From contig JACBWW010000003.1 of NCBI GenBank assembly GCA_020086605.1, forward strand, positions 60,678,949 to 60,742,948: DNA of 64,000 nt, written 5' to 3'. The first letter of the stretch is position 1. Every line of letters starts with the position of its first letter. The stretch is from Lanius collurio. Lineage: Eukaryota > Chordata > Aves > Passeriformes > Laniidae. The notes under the pieces are model-generated. The model was not told the DNA's origin and did no database searches. It was given only the letters and a program-made list of their open reading frames with translations. This document shows positions 33,294 to 46,213 of this stretch, one piece after another. Both the position numbers and the translations under genes were made by a program.

Positions 33294-36200
33294 TCATGCA
33301 AGTTGAGCACTCCAGCTCTGAGTGACAAAGGGAGAAACAGACATTTGATATTTGTGGGCCTGAATAAACTAGTAATAGATTAATAACAAGAACTGTGATG
33401 GAAGAAAACTGCACTACAGCAAGCGTGAGGAATAGCTATGTCATATTTCTGCTCTTCAAGTCTGCTCACTGACTCCACTGACCCCTGCTCTAGCCCAAGA
33501 CAAGCAATTATAAAATGTAGTTACTTTGTTTCCCCTTGCACTCTGAAGCATTTGGGTTTTTTAGGTTCTGGAAAGATTTCTCCAACCTGTCGTACAGGCA
33601 CCATTCACAGATGTGATGAAACACCGGTATGTTGTTCACAAATGAAGGAAAAATAAAGAGCTCTGTATTCCAACATTTAGTTCCATACCCATGTAGCTTG
33701 GCCCTCTGCCACACTGGAGCAGGGGCAGGCATCTCAGCCACACCACATTGCAGGCTGTTCCTCATTACATTCTTTCCCCTTTATTTTGCAGGAAAAAAGA
33801 GAAAAATAATAATAAAAACTCAATTTATGGACACATAGGAGAGATTTTTCATCATGCAAGTGGAGATAGAAGCAGCACATTCTCTTGAAAGTCATCTCTT
33901 TCATCTCCCACCTCCGAATACCCTTCACTTTCTGTATCCTCACTGGTGAGCAGAGGTTGTGCAGACCCTCACCCTACTGAAGGACCTAATGGATGCACCA
34001 GGCTTGGCACAGACTGAGGTCTGCAGGGCAGCAGCAGTAAACTCACCTTTCCTCTGCTCTCCTGTGTTTGCTGACAACATGAACAGCTCACTGCACCGAT
34101 AATCAGGAGCATCCACAGCAGGAAACAGGTTTGGCCAGTTCTTCATTCACCTGACCCAAAGCTAAAGACAAACATGTTACCCAGAGGAAAGTGGTGGGTT
34201 AGAGTTATGTAGGGTGACTGGCTAGTGCCTAGTTAATGGAGGAGATGTTCACTGAAGCCCCTGTGCAAAAATTCCGCCACATGAGAAAGTATCCAAATTA
34301 AGAGGGGTATTCAAATTGAAGTATTGTAATCCTCTGGAAGATCTGAGTTTTAAAAATACCACCTGTTCTTCTCTTTCCTGAGAAACATCTTGGCAAATTC
34401 ACAAAAGCAGCTGCAGCCTCAAGGCTGTGGCTCCACAGCTCCTCACCCACTTGTTCCAGTTGTGTCCCCAGTGGAAGGTAATTGCCTAATGGAGCCTAAG
34501 GATGGTTGAAGACTAAAAGCACTTAAGGCCCAGGGTAGAAACACAGGCATCCTCTCCTCAGAATTTCCTACCTCTGCCTCAAATTGGAGGGCAGTTTTGT
34601 GGAATCAGTTTTTAATCTCTCCTCAGTCACTCTGCTGGAAGCTTAGGCTTTTAATTCTGTGCAGTAATTTGGCTAAGAACCTGGTGAAGACTCAGGTGTT
34701 GAGACCATGCCCTTCTTGCTTTTCTCTGACATGTCCTTTACATCCTCTCCCCATTTTAGAGTCACAGCAATTGATGATCTTTGAGCTAGAGCTGCTGAGG
34801 ACTGAGGAGCCTGGTGCTCTGCCAAAACCATGCAGTGAAAGGAAATACTCAGCCAACAGTTCCCCTCTTTTCCCTCCTCTCTGTGGCATCCCATCTTAAT
34901 AACAAGGGGCTTTGGACCCTTCTATTAAATATGAGAAAAACTTTTGCATGGAAGAAAGTTAAGTTTTGTTCTCCTCAACCAAAACATGACTTTTATTCAT
35001 CTTTGTTTGTATAAGTGTAAGGTAAGTGGGTAATATGGCCACAAGGGCCTGAATTCATGCCCACAATTTTTAAAATTTTCTTCTAAGAATATAAAGAAGA
35101 ACAGCAGCAGCAACAACCACAATAAAAGAACCACAAAATCCAACAACCTTTCTATAAAATGTTGTTTCATAACAAAATTAGCACACCCCCTCCCCACCCC
35201 CACCCCCCCCAACCCTGAAGTGTCCTTTCTGGTTGACACGTTCAGACTTAGGTCTTACATGGCACCAGGTAACCTCTACTGAGGAAATCAGGGCTATTGC
35301 AAATGAAGTGCAGAATAGAGGGAGAATATGGTTAAGAGAGATATTAACAATAATAGTAACCTCAAAGAGAATATTCATATTTACAAAGGGACAAATAAAC
35401 CTCAATATGACTGAGAATTTAGGGCAAAGGAAACTTTACCCTACATTTTGTTGTTGGTAGTATATCACTGTAGGAGGTGCTAAGTCTGGCTTTAAAGTGC
35501 CTGAAAATATAGAAAAGAACATACATCAGAATCTGCCCTCATTAAAAACTGTGTTACTTCTCTGACTTTACCAAAAGCAGAATATGGTTTTCCAAAAGCA
35601 GATTTTAGCCTCACAGATGACTCTGATCATATACAGTGCTATAAATTGCTAATGGGCTTGTGGATTCTGTAAAGCAGGAAGGAATTGGTTGGAAAAGTGC
35701 TGTTTTCAAAAGAGTTTCTAAAAGAGGAGAGAAGTGAACATAATCAGGGTTCCTGCAGAAATCCAAGGTCAGGCTGGGAGCAGAATTTTGGAGAAGGAAA
35801 TCAGTAAAGAATGAAAAGTTAGGAGGATGAGAAGGGCTTCCCTTCTCAGAGAAAGGATTAAAATGACTGTGGAAATGAGAAGGATGTCCCAAAATGTTAA
35901 TCATGTGGCAAGGGCTTCAGAAAGCCCTTGCTCTCCGGCTAAGCCACTCTGCCTGTGGTCTCTTCAATGGTTCTTAGCTGGGACCATCTCTCTATTTGTA
36001 CAAAGTTTAGCACAACAGGGACCTGCTCTCTGCTCTCTTATATCTGCAGGCATCAGCGTCACACAACTAATTAACAGCAGTAATAAATGATACTGTATTG
36101 CCTCTTAACCCTTGGCATTTATTTTTCCGTGGGCTGCATTAAAAAGAACAAAAAAATTAAAAAAGAAGAGAAAGATTAATAATCCTCAGTCAGAGTGAAC

Positions 36201-38865
36201 CTCTGAAGAGATGACACCATCTGGATGATTACTACTTGTTTCATTTGCATGTTGAACTCAGTACTCTTCCGGCACTAATTATTGCTTACCCTTTCCTTAT
36301 TCCATGACTTCTGGGGTTCTGTGTGGGATATAAATAGCCAGACTAATGACATGCTGCATGTTGCTCAGGAGACCTCCTGTTAGTTTACAGCATTTCTCTG
36401 ATTATTACTTTTTTAATAGAGAGAAGATAAAATACTGGTCTCACAAGCGCAACATGAGAGTCTTAATTTGTTCACATTTTTCTCAGAGCCAGTGCATGCT
36501 GAAATATTTATGTGTTCCTCTCTGGCTGCAGCATTTTGAATGTGCTGGGTTGTTTATTGTTGTAGTTAAGGACTGATGGGGAAGGAAGTGCTGGAGCTCT
36601 CGGTAGCAGCGTATCCATGTCAAGCGTGAAAGCAAAATGGATATAACCAGAGCAAACATAACTACAGATGGTGCTAAGGGCCTGACCTGCCCTTTACAGG
36701 TAGAGAATTTAATAATGGGTCAATTGATGAAACATTTGTAGGGGAAGTTGCAGAGTCAAATGCTGTTCTTAGCACTGAAAGGCAAGACAAACATGAGGTC
36801 ATTAAAATGGCTCATAATGCTGACTAAAATAATGAGGTTTGTCATCTTACAGAGGTGTAACACAAATTATCTGCAGTGGCCAGGAGAGGAAACAAAGCCA
36901 CAGCTTTTGGATGCTGTCTGAAATATAGACACTGCTGATGAGATGTCCATCCTTGGCTAGTCTAAATGTGACCTGGTGACACATTATTCTCTTTTAAGTT
37001 TCACCCCAGTGTGTTCCTTTCTAGCTGTAAATTTACAATTTACAAAAATCAGTAGCTGATGAGGCTTGGTGTGGCATTTCTGCTGCCGTGATGACATTTT
37101 GGTGGGTTAACTCATTGCCCTTGGGATGAGTTAATAAGCATTGATTGTTATTCACTCTATGTATTGAGACTAGCAAAGACTTCTCTCTCTGTAAAAAGCG
37201 TGGGTTTAATAAAGATCTTAAGAACAGTGTCATGGCATATGAACAAGTGTACATTCTAGCTTAAAGACTAGACAAGTCTAGAAGAATTAATATTATCTTC
37301 TGCTACTGATTTTTGCCATAATTCCCTTGTTTGACCCTTTTCTGCCCAGCTCACACTGTTTAGATCCCAGAACAGTGCCACTCTGCTGCCAGTCTGCAAG
37401 TCTCTGCAAATAGGCATTTAAACCATGGAGTACAGCACAGCCTTGAAAATCACTGTTCTTTACTTCTAGCCAAAAATTTCCAGTCCATCCGTGCTTTACT
37501 ATTGCTCACAAGTACTGGGACAACCCTGGAAGGAGACCCTGGTGCTCTGATGGATGTCCACTCGAGAGATCTGCAAGAGAATCTGAAATACACCATAACA
37601 CTGTGCTCAGGAGACACAGACAGAACTGAATAGGTGCTGGGGAATAAAAGCAAAAAGCAGCTGACACCTTTTGATTAGGGCAGGATTTTAGCTGTTCCTC
37701 TTGCCTGATTCGTTGGTCTTCGATTATCCAAACTCTATCCTGAAAATTTAAGGCTAGTGAAAGCAGGTTTATTTTGCTTAAGTATCTTTTGTAGGTCACA
37801 GACCCTCAGAAGGCTGCAGCCCATTTTGAAATGTAGAATTGAACATCTGTCATCAGAAATAGTCTAGGTTTGGGTAAAGTCAGAGCAGGAATTTAGGGAC
37901 TCCATGTGGACTGAAAACACTCAAAGCATTTAAAGTAAAGGGGATATGCTTCTCTTTCCCTTCCACTGTGCTGTTTCCCCGCTGACATTGCTTGTCTCTA
38001 GCCCAGAAGATGAAAGCACTATCCTTTTCTGCACTCCTTTGGGTCTCCAGTCCTTTATCTCCACTGAAGCCTTCACATCCACAAAGTCCAAGGGCCAAGA
38101 AATGGGGTAAGGAGAGGGAAGTCTCCTTACTACATTCTCTTAACTTTTTGTGCACTGCTAGATGCAATCCTGTCCCTCTCTGATTCATAAACTACCCAAG
38201 TTGTTTCTTTTTCTTTTTTTTTAAACATGCTCTTAAATCAAAGAATTTTGTTTCATTGCCTCCTGCTGCATGAAGGTCAAAGCCTAGTGGTGCATACTTC
38301 AGTGATTCTTTATAACAGTGCACTCTTCAAGATCAGTTTCATTTGCCATGTGTCAATGGTTTCCACTCCTGTCTTCATATAATTACAGGAAGGTGACTTG
38401 AACAACCCCTCTTCACCTTTGGGAATGTCTGAAACTATCTCTGGATGTCTACAGGTAATTAAGATTTGAGCTTGCTGCTCATGTAAAAGTCTTTCTCTGT
38501 TTTGATTATCTTTTGTTTTTTTCCTAAAGAAGCCTTCTGTCTCCTGGCTTAGATTTTAGAGCTGGGCATGGAAAAATGAGTGCATTGGAAATGCTGAATG
38601 TATCAGATACAATGAATTTGAGACTAAATGCTTCCATTTCTTTTTCACAATTTATTTTGGCTTCTAACAAAAGACAAACAAAAGAATAAAACCCACAAAA
38701 AATGCCCTAATATTTGAAATGAACTGAAGTAATTTAAATTAAGGAGAATTATATGGGCTAATACAAATACTCAGAGAGGAAAAGGCAGATAATTACAATA
38801 TTATCTCTCTATTCAGTATATAGACTGTTATGGATTTCAAAATGCATGTATAAAACCCCATAGTA
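33294..38865. other. Long unique stretch, no gene recognised
   Basis: Frames of up to 102 codons show no known domain. A C-rich tract is at 35185-35210. I find no exon supported by both splice sites and protein-like sequence. Confidence 0.45.
35185..35210 (+). repeat. C-rich tract
   Basis: CCCCC runs separated by T or A over about 26 bases. Four C runs on this strand mean G runs on the other. Confidence 0.85.
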
Positions 38866-39112
38866 TTATAGAATAACATAATGGTTTGAGTGGGAAAGTG
38901 TTGCAGTGAGGGTGGAAAGGACCTTAAAAGATCACCTTGTTCCAACCTCCTTGCCATGGGCAGGGACACCTTCCATAGACCAGGTTGTTCAGAGCCCCAT
39001 CCAACCTGGTCCTGAGCCCTTCCAGGGATGGGGCATCCAGCACTTCTCTGGGCAATCTGTTCCAGTTCTTATCACTGTCATAGTAATGAAAGTCTTTCTA
39101 ATAACCTGAATC
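38866..39112 (-). mobile_element. CR1 LINE 3' end, antisense
   Basis: AGAATAACATAATGGTTTG, GGAAAGGACCTTAAAAGATC, CATGGGCAGGGACACCTTCC and CAGAGCCCCATCCAACCTGG mark an antisense CR1 tail. A 20-base insertion near 38897-38912 interrupts the start. Confidence 0.92.
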
Positions 39113-39154
39113 TATTTTAATATTAAAATATTTTAATATTATTTTAATATTAAA
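39113..39154. repeat. AT palindromic reiteration
   Basis: TATTTTAATATTAAAATATT and variants repeat about three times. Each unit is nearly self-complementary (TTTTAATATTAAAA). It sits exactly at the 5' end of the CR1 copy. Confidence 0.85.
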
Positions 39155-41386
39155 GCCCATACCTTTTTTTCCTGTTCTTTTACTTGAAGATATGGCAAAA
39201 CTTCCATTGGTTTAATGACTTGAAACCAAGGTCTTGGTAAAAAAAGAAAATCCTGCTCTTCTTTGTAGGTTTTTTGTCTCTGATTATATTTCAAATAGTA
39301 TGCAAATACAAGTACTATGTCCTGCCACAACATTTATTAAAGTGTGTGCTGCAATAAACACAACACATTAAAACACATTGTTTGGACTACAATTGCATAC
39401 TTCATATTAATAAAATAAATAAAATACAATGCAATAAAAATATGTGGAAAAGATAATACTGTATCACAATACATACTGGAATATATGTAATACAATCCCA
39501 TAATAGACTACATAATTTTTCAAAATATCTCTTTTCTGATTATTTTCAAACAAAAAAGGTGTTGATGGGAGAGTAGTGTAAGAGATGAGGATGTTTTTAC
39601 TAAAATGTATTAGATTTTAGTATGAGAAAATTCAGATATCTTGGCCAAATATCAAGAAAACATAATAATGTATATTTGGAACTACACAAAACAGGAAATG
39701 TCCCTTTTTTCCTGACTTACTAATACCATCTGCCTGAACGGCTCTGGCAGGAGAAGAGCCTCTGAAGGAAAGTGCTGGGATATGTAAGACTAGATTGGAC
39801 AAAACCCAAGCAAAAATTCTGTATCAAAAAATTGATGGACTGGAGAATTTAAAAGGCTTTTTTAGTCTCTGACTATGTGTTGTTTAATGGCTTTGGATCT
39901 GAGCTGTAGAGCCTAATATTTAATATTGAAATATTTTGAAAAGTGTCATAGAAACAGTATTGCTTTTGTATATTGCTCAAGACAGGACAGCAAAATGGCC
40001 AGCTCAGTGTAGTGATGATTTTGCAGGACCTCGTTGTCTTTCTTTTCACTAAACACAATCCCTGCCATGGAGCAGGCAGGAGGAGAACCCCAATCAACGG
40101 TGCTTTTACTGTAGTGTGTGCCAGGTAGAGGTTTTTGATCCCATGATGCTCCCAAGTAACCACTGAGGTTTTCTAGTGATGACAAAATCTTGCAGAAGAA
40201 TGGAAACTTCCAGAAGAAAAAGACTTACAGATTTGGTAGTAGGAAGAGTGAGGAAACGAAGGATTTTATGGCAGGGAATTTATGTAAAAAAGACAATAAA
40301 AATTCACATTATATGCAAAGTGAGCCTTTGCATTATATGTAGATTGCCTCCAGTTTTCTCAGATTATTTCACTGACAGATGAGAAAGGAGCATGGCTAGT
40401 CAGGTGTGTTCCCTGATTTGCACATCCAGTCCTGGACAGGGTCTGCTTGCACATACAAGACTTGGCTACAGGTAATGCTGTCACTTTTTAATCAAGTGTC
40501 CTGTTTCTCTTAATCTTGCAAACAGCCAATATCAAGGTATGCAGCATTCTTGACCTCCAATATGGTTTTATATGGGCTTCTTAACCACAGTGTAAATGCT
40601 GGAAAGAACAGCTGAGGCATTCTCAAAATCCTTGCAGCAAGTGCATTTTCTTTCTAACAGAGCTGGGAAAAAAATCCTAAATTTTATGGAAAACAACTGA
40701 AAGTGGTCACCAATCTTGACATTTTCTTGAAAAAAATGTGAAATGTTTAATATGTAGCAAGAATCTGTGTTGTAGGACAACTTTGTTCAGTGCTATCTGC
40801 AAGAACTGGGCAGGACAGGGAAGGTTAACTTATCACTTTCAATGTGCCCGCAGAAGTGTCATCCATACTAAGAGAGAGGAGTAGAGAATAAGATTTTGAG
40901 AGGCAGTGACTCCTCTTAAACTAATTGTTTCACTATTGATTGATGCCAGTGATCAGAGCAGCAAGTGCCCACTCACAGCAACCTACACACTTGGATAAGC
41001 CCAACAAACATCCAGTACAATGCATAGTCTTTTAAAAAGATACTACTTCTAATTTAGAAGCATTTTCTTTCTTTGTTTTGTTTCTTTGTGTGTTTCTTTT
41101 CCTCCATATTATTCAAATCCCTTCACTATTCACAGAAAATAATTATTGTTTCCTCCTTTATTGAAATTATTATTACTATTTACCCCAGTGACAAACTCTC
41201 TCGAGCAGTGAAATCATGTTTAAGAGTCAAGAAAGGTTTAGATGTTGGATGCCTCACATTTCTCTTAGCTCCAGAGCTAATATAACTAACAGTGATGACC
41301 AGAGAAACCAGCAATGAGATTTCTCTGATTTGGGAAAGAAGTTGACTTCAGTGAGAGCTGGGTTAAGCAGTGGCAAGGCACGGGGG
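39155..41386. other. AT-rich unique DNA, no gene recognised
   Basis: The part around 39395-39510 is very AT-rich with irregular AATACAAT-like reiterations. No frame exceeds 100 codons and no repeat family is recognised. Confidence 0.45.
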
Positions 41387-42017
41387 TGTCCTGGGTTGCA
41401 ATGTAAAATGTACCCAATAGTCTGTATTCTGTCACCATCTTCATAAACTGTTAAAACTGGTGGGACAGTGTTCCCCACCTCCCTCATGACTCATCCCTGA
41501 TAAGCTCATGAGGCTATCTTCTGTTAATGGGCCAGCTGTTGACACCAGGTGGGGCAGAGTCCTTTATCTCTCCTATACTATCTCCTGTTAATGGGCCATC
41601 ACCGCATGACTGATAAGACTGTATCACCCATTGTGAGATGCTCCGCCCAGAGGGAGGAACCAAGCCTTCCAGCCTGGATATAAGGAGATTTTGAACACCA
41701 CAGGCAGCCTTTCCACTGGATTCTCAGAGGAAGACCAGACCCTTCTACATCGCCACTGGACCTTCAGAGGAAGACGAGACCTTCTCTACAGAGCCACTGC
41801 TTCAACGGAACCATCACTTCAGGAGGACTGCAGCCACCATTTAAATTGCACTGCTGCTGACCCCCTGACTGTCAGGGGGTCAGGTTTGTACTCTGACTCT
41901 GTCAGTGGGTTGTGGGGTTTGGGGTTTTTTTGTACTATTACATTTATTTTATTTCTTTCTTATTAAATTGTATTTCTGACTTGAAGTCCCTCACTAGTTT
42001 GCTTTAAAACTAGCACA
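41387..42017 (+). mobile_element. Solo ERVL-type LTR (631 bp)
   Basis: Begins TGTCCTGGGTTGC and ends AAAACTAGCACA. It is flanked by a perfect 5-bp duplication GGGGG (41382-41386 and 42018-42022), the length typical of ERVL and gammaretrovirus-type integrases. It contains a TATA-like GGATATAAGG around 41677 and ATTAAA at 41962-41967 as poly(A) signal. It also has two internal duplications (a block with TGTTAATGGGCCA, and a block with TTCAGAGGAAGAC) and a 27-bp perfect palindrome. The TGTCCTGGGTT start is shared by many bird ERVL LTRs. No internal proviral sequence remains, so it arose by LTR-LTR recombination. Confidence 0.9.
41857..41883. repeat. 27-bp perfect palindrome inside the LTR
   Basis: CTGACCCCCTGAC, one T, then GTCAGGGGGTCAG: 13-bp arms with a single-base centre. 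It lies between the TATA-like box and the poly(A) signal, so the transcript would carry it as a very stable hairpin. Confidence 0.95.
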
Positions 42018-43527
42018 GGGGGTAACTCCCACTGGCAGGGCAATCAAACTGTTTCTGAATCTGACACGAAAGGCTCTGTTGGAAGGAGCCAGACAGAGCC
42101 CACGTGTTCCACATCCAGCAGCTCATCCCAGGCAGTTCAGTAAACAACCATCAGCTGGTAACAGATGTTCTCTGAGCCTCTTGAGGGGGCATTTTAACAT
42201 ACTCCAGCCCACTAGTCTTCAAGATGTTTGCTCTTAATCAGTAGTACCTGCCTTTTCCAAAAGTTTTGGAATAGGAGCCCATTCTGTTTTCACTGTAAAA
42301 ACAAATGTGCAATAGTATGGTGAGCTGCTCACATGCCAAGTGAATGCTGGGAGGAATTAATCAAGATTTAAAGATCCAATGCAAAGCAGAGACTCAATCA
42401 AAAATGAGTCTCCAGAATGTCCTGACCCAAGCAACATATAGAGAATATTAACATTAAAAGGTGCTAAGAGTCCATCATTACAGAAGAATAGAGCTATCCT
42501 TATTTAATTGACTTCTAAATTATTTTCAGATATTGCACTTCTCTCTGCAGTTCTCTCCTTTGTCCTCTTTTCCTGCTGCTTTCATCTTCTTCATGTGTGT
42601 ATGACTGGCAAAAAAGGAGGAGGGTTGAGAATAGCTAATGTTGAGCACTAGAAAATATCTGGAAGGCAAAAAGACTTCTCGTATCTGAAGCTGTCTAGAT
42701 GCTTTCAGTACAGCATTCACCACAGCTGCCTTGTCCCTTCAGGATGCTGGAGAACTACACCAGTGCAGGAGTTGTAGCACTTCTTTGAAATGCCCCTTTT
42801 GTCTCCAGATGCTTTGGTTTTAACTCTGATAGTTTAACATGTATGGTAGTTCCCAGCTCAAAACTCTAAGAAGAAAATATTTTTTCCAGATAAATTCTCA
42901 CCAATAATTGATGAATCTCTTTGCATTAGAGAAAGAAAAGGATGTTCTCAAAAGAGATGGGCAAAGTTCTACACATCAGTGATTTTGACATTTCATTTTC
43001 CCCACACTTTTGTGTTGGTGGTGCTTGATGATATCTTAGTGTTACTGCTTGATCTAATTTCTTCCTAAGAATACCTGATAATAGCAGAGACCTAATAGGA
43101 AACATAAAAAAATGCATAAAACCCAACCCCCAAGAAGCTCCTTTTCTCCCAAGTGCTGCACAATAAATTGAGCTAATCACTTAAGAGACTAATTTTAAAG
43201 AAGCTACCTGTTAAAAGAAAGAGTTCATTATGTGTCAGTAAAAAATATTAAGTATCCGTGACCCAGGAGAAGAAAAAGAGAAATTGAATTTGATATCTGA
43301 GCAAAAACTCATGGAATAAAAACAATTAGGGCATTAATGTAAAAGGATTCAGCATTTTTTAATGTAATTGACCTTTGAAGCCCTATGAATCTATTTTACT
43401 CTTTCTTCCATTTTTTTTTAAGATTGCAAAGCATCTCTAAGAGCCTATTTGGGAACATGACAATTTAGAAAATGGAAAATGCATTCCATAGCCTGACTTT
43501 AGTGCAGTTGCAGCCTCTCAGCATTAC
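42018..43527. other. Unique DNA, no gene recognised
   Basis: No coding signature or repeat seen between the solo LTR and the candidate exon. Confidence 0.45.
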
Positions 43528-43799
43528 CCATGAGAAAACACTTCAGTTATCATGTTTTTCTGTTTCCCAGACTCAGACAATTGCATCCCCAGATACCATG
43601 TAGGAATCCTGGGTGTTCGTGCATCATAACGCTTCTGCTTCACTCCTTCCCACCCCCAAATTGGATTAGGTCCATCATCCTTAAATGCAAGGGCTAGAAC
43701 ATGAATCATCCGTCCCTCTAACTTGGAGAAAACTGTAAAGTGCTGTGGAGTTCCAGAAGAGGCTTTTAATAAATCCATCAGATCATCCTCAGACACAGC
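43528..43799 (-). CDS. Candidate internal coding exon of an unrecognised gene
   Basis: Read on the minus strand, a 272-bp open block begins after ACATCAG (acceptor-like AG at 43801-43800). It ends before GTAATG (donor-like, 43527-43522). It encodes about 90 residues starting A-V-S-E-D-D-L-M-D-L-L and ending T-E-V-F-S-H. The composition is that of a soluble domain: balanced charges, five Trp/Tyr residues in G-W-E-G-V and I-P-T-W-Y-L-G-M contexts, and few Cys, unlike the Phe/Ser/Cys-rich chance frames elsewhere. The frame is also open upstream to a TAG near 43870. The pyrimidine tract before the acceptor is weak, and if the donor is not used a TAA follows immediately. I do not recognise the family. 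It could also be a fragment of a processed pseudogene. Confidence 0.5.
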
Positions 43800-45080
43800 C
43801 TGATGTAATGGTTTCCATGGGCAGTAAGTGTAATAATGAAACCACAGATAATGAATAACAAGATCCTAGTAGGATGTTGCAATAATAGAGGGTTTGGGCA
43901 GGCACTGTCAATCCTGGTGACACCTCTTTAAAATGTTCATTAGTGCAAATGTAACAAAGTGTAAAGTAGGAGACAAGTCCTTGATGTCTTCTCTGACAGT
44001 ATTTTAGTGCACTTAACCATTAGGGTATAACTTAGTGCATTTTATCATTGAAAGGATGGTTCAGTTTCTTCTGAAAGACCTAGTGGCACAAATAAAATGT
44101 TGTTAGTTCCAGTCATTCTAAGCTGTGGGTAGTATTTCTCCTCTACGAAGTAGTCAGCTTATGGCTTGAAAGTTAACAGGACTTCACCGTAGAGGAAAAG
44201 GAATGCAAAGTCAGAAGGGCAAATTGTAACTTAAGAAATACCATGACACATTGCTACTGCAATGGGATTCCAGCAGAAGTCAAGGAGTAATTTCCTCTTC
44301 TTTTGTAGATGAGTATTCGCTGATGGGGCACAGCAGCCTCCATTTTTTCCCCTTGGGCATTTCTATTCAGACTTGTAATTGTGCAGATTTCATACAAGCT
44401 AATTACAAGTAAAAGTTTCTAATATCTTTATTAGCATTCTATTTCAATCCACCACCCATACTGTTTTATTCTCACCCATCTTTTGCCTTGACCTTTTTCA
44501 TGGTGCTGCTTCCTCTTGACACAAAGCCAAATGTCCATTCCACCTTATGATATTCCAGGTATCCCTGTTCTGCATTTTACTGAGTACTGTGCAAGGGAGA
44601 GACTGCTGAGACACCCTTCCATGAGCTCAGCTGAACGTTTGGGACAGCACAGTATAATGCACTGGATAAAGCACAGGAATCCCCATCCCTCTTTCACAAA
44701 CCCTACTTGTTATATATACTTCTTTATTTGTTAATTCCACAATTAATTTAGTTAGGTTGGAAACACCTTCCTGTGTATTTGTTTCTATGTGTAAGGAAAA
44801 AACTTTCTCACATCATCTGGCTGTGTACAATGGGTCAAATTCTGTCTTTCACACTGTTTATATAACAAAGCTGGAGCCTGTAGGGCTTAGTGAAAACAAC
44901 CTTAGCATCAAAGCCTGATGAGAGAAGGTGTAGGGGTAGTGAAATTATAGCACTGTGAAGAATTAAGGTTTACTGGACATCCACAGGCCTGTGAGGGACT
45001 TTGGATGGCCTGTGAGGACATCTAGGGGAACAGCCACAGAACTGATGTTTCTTTTGGACAAAAAAGCCTTGTCTGGATGG
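43800..45080. other. Unique DNA, no gene recognised
   Basis: Apart from the upstream extension of the candidate exon frame, nothing is recognised here. Confidence 0.45.
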
Positions 45081-45138
45081 CTTTCCTTCCAACTTCATCG
45101 CTGTCTTATACTTGTTGTAAGGATTCCCCATTACAACA
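45081..45138 (+). mobile_element. 58-bp LTR remnant of the cold-shock-domain retroelement family
   Basis: CTTTCCTTCCAACTTCATCG to CATTACAACA matches the last 58 bases of the LTRs at 22 and 24 kb with a few changes, including the CA terminus. The bases GGATGG directly before (45075-45080) and directly after (45139-45144) are identical, like a 6-bp target duplication. The rest of the LTR is missing. Confidence 0.8.
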
Positions 45139-45338
45139 GGATGGTTCTATTCCACAGTTACTTCAAGTTAGAAACTGTTAAAGCTGTTGATTTAGATTAG
45201 GTGTTTCTGCTCTTAGGACTGATGGTGTTAAAGCTCTTTGCCCTGAAGGAGAAAAAATTGACCTTTTTGTAAACTTTTCATTGATCAAGATCAAAAGGAA
45301 TTGATATTTATTTAAGAAAAAAAATCTATTGGAATAAT

Positions 45339-45628
45339 GACTTTTTGCACAGGTAGAAAGTGATAGGAAGGGGGGAATGGTTTTAAACTAAAGGAGGATA
45401 GACTTAGATTAGTTATTAGGATGAAACTTTTACTGTGAGGGTGTGAGACACTGGTACAGGTTCCCCAGAGAAGCTGGGGCTACCCCAGCCCTGAAAGTGT
45501 TTGAGACCAGGTTGGATGAGGCTTTCAGTAACCTGGTCTAGTGGAAAGTGTCCCTGCCCATGGCAAGAGGGTTGGAACAAAATGATTTTTAAGATCCCTT
45601 CCAACCCAAGCCATTCTGTGATTCTGTG
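45339..45628 (+). mobile_element. CR1 LINE 3' end, sense
   Basis: AGTGATAGGAAGGGGGGAAT, ACTTTTACTGTGAGGGTGTG, GTAACCTGGTCTAGTGGAA and CCATTCTGTGATTCTGTG follow CR1 order. It shares a long identical core with the antisense copy at 47774-48038. Confidence 0.95.
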
Positions 45629-46213
45629 TGTCACCAGGAAGGGAAGAGGGGTGATTGCTCCTCCATGACTTATTTTAACTCTAGTGCAATGCTAGAGGCC
45701 TAATGGCAGTGTGTCAATATTTAGGAGATGTTGCTATGAGTGCATGCAGTGTATTAGACTGCAGCAGGGTGTCCTGGGGGAACCAATGAAAATGTTGCAT
45801 CTCGAGACCACAACCTGCACACCATATCACACATAATCCTCCATAATATATTAAAAAGACTGTTGTAGTAATGAGGAAGAAGAGAATATGGTTTGATACA
45901 GTCTTTATCTTGGTTCCTAAACAAAAAGACCAAATATGTTATTCTAATATAAGAGCTAGAAGAATAGGAATTTTATCAGATGGTGAGTCACTCTTAAAAA
46001 AAACCCACAAAACATAACAAACAAATACAAAAAGAAAATAATTAATTTGCTTCCAGGAATTTTTTTTTCAGTATTCTTGCCATGAATAATTCATAATTTA
46101 TCGTATTCACATAAGTGAGAGGATACATGATGTGCAGTCTTATTCATACAAGCAATGGACCCATTTTATCCAAAGTAAATAACTAAGGGCGCTGTGGAAG
46201 CCTGTATCAGAAC

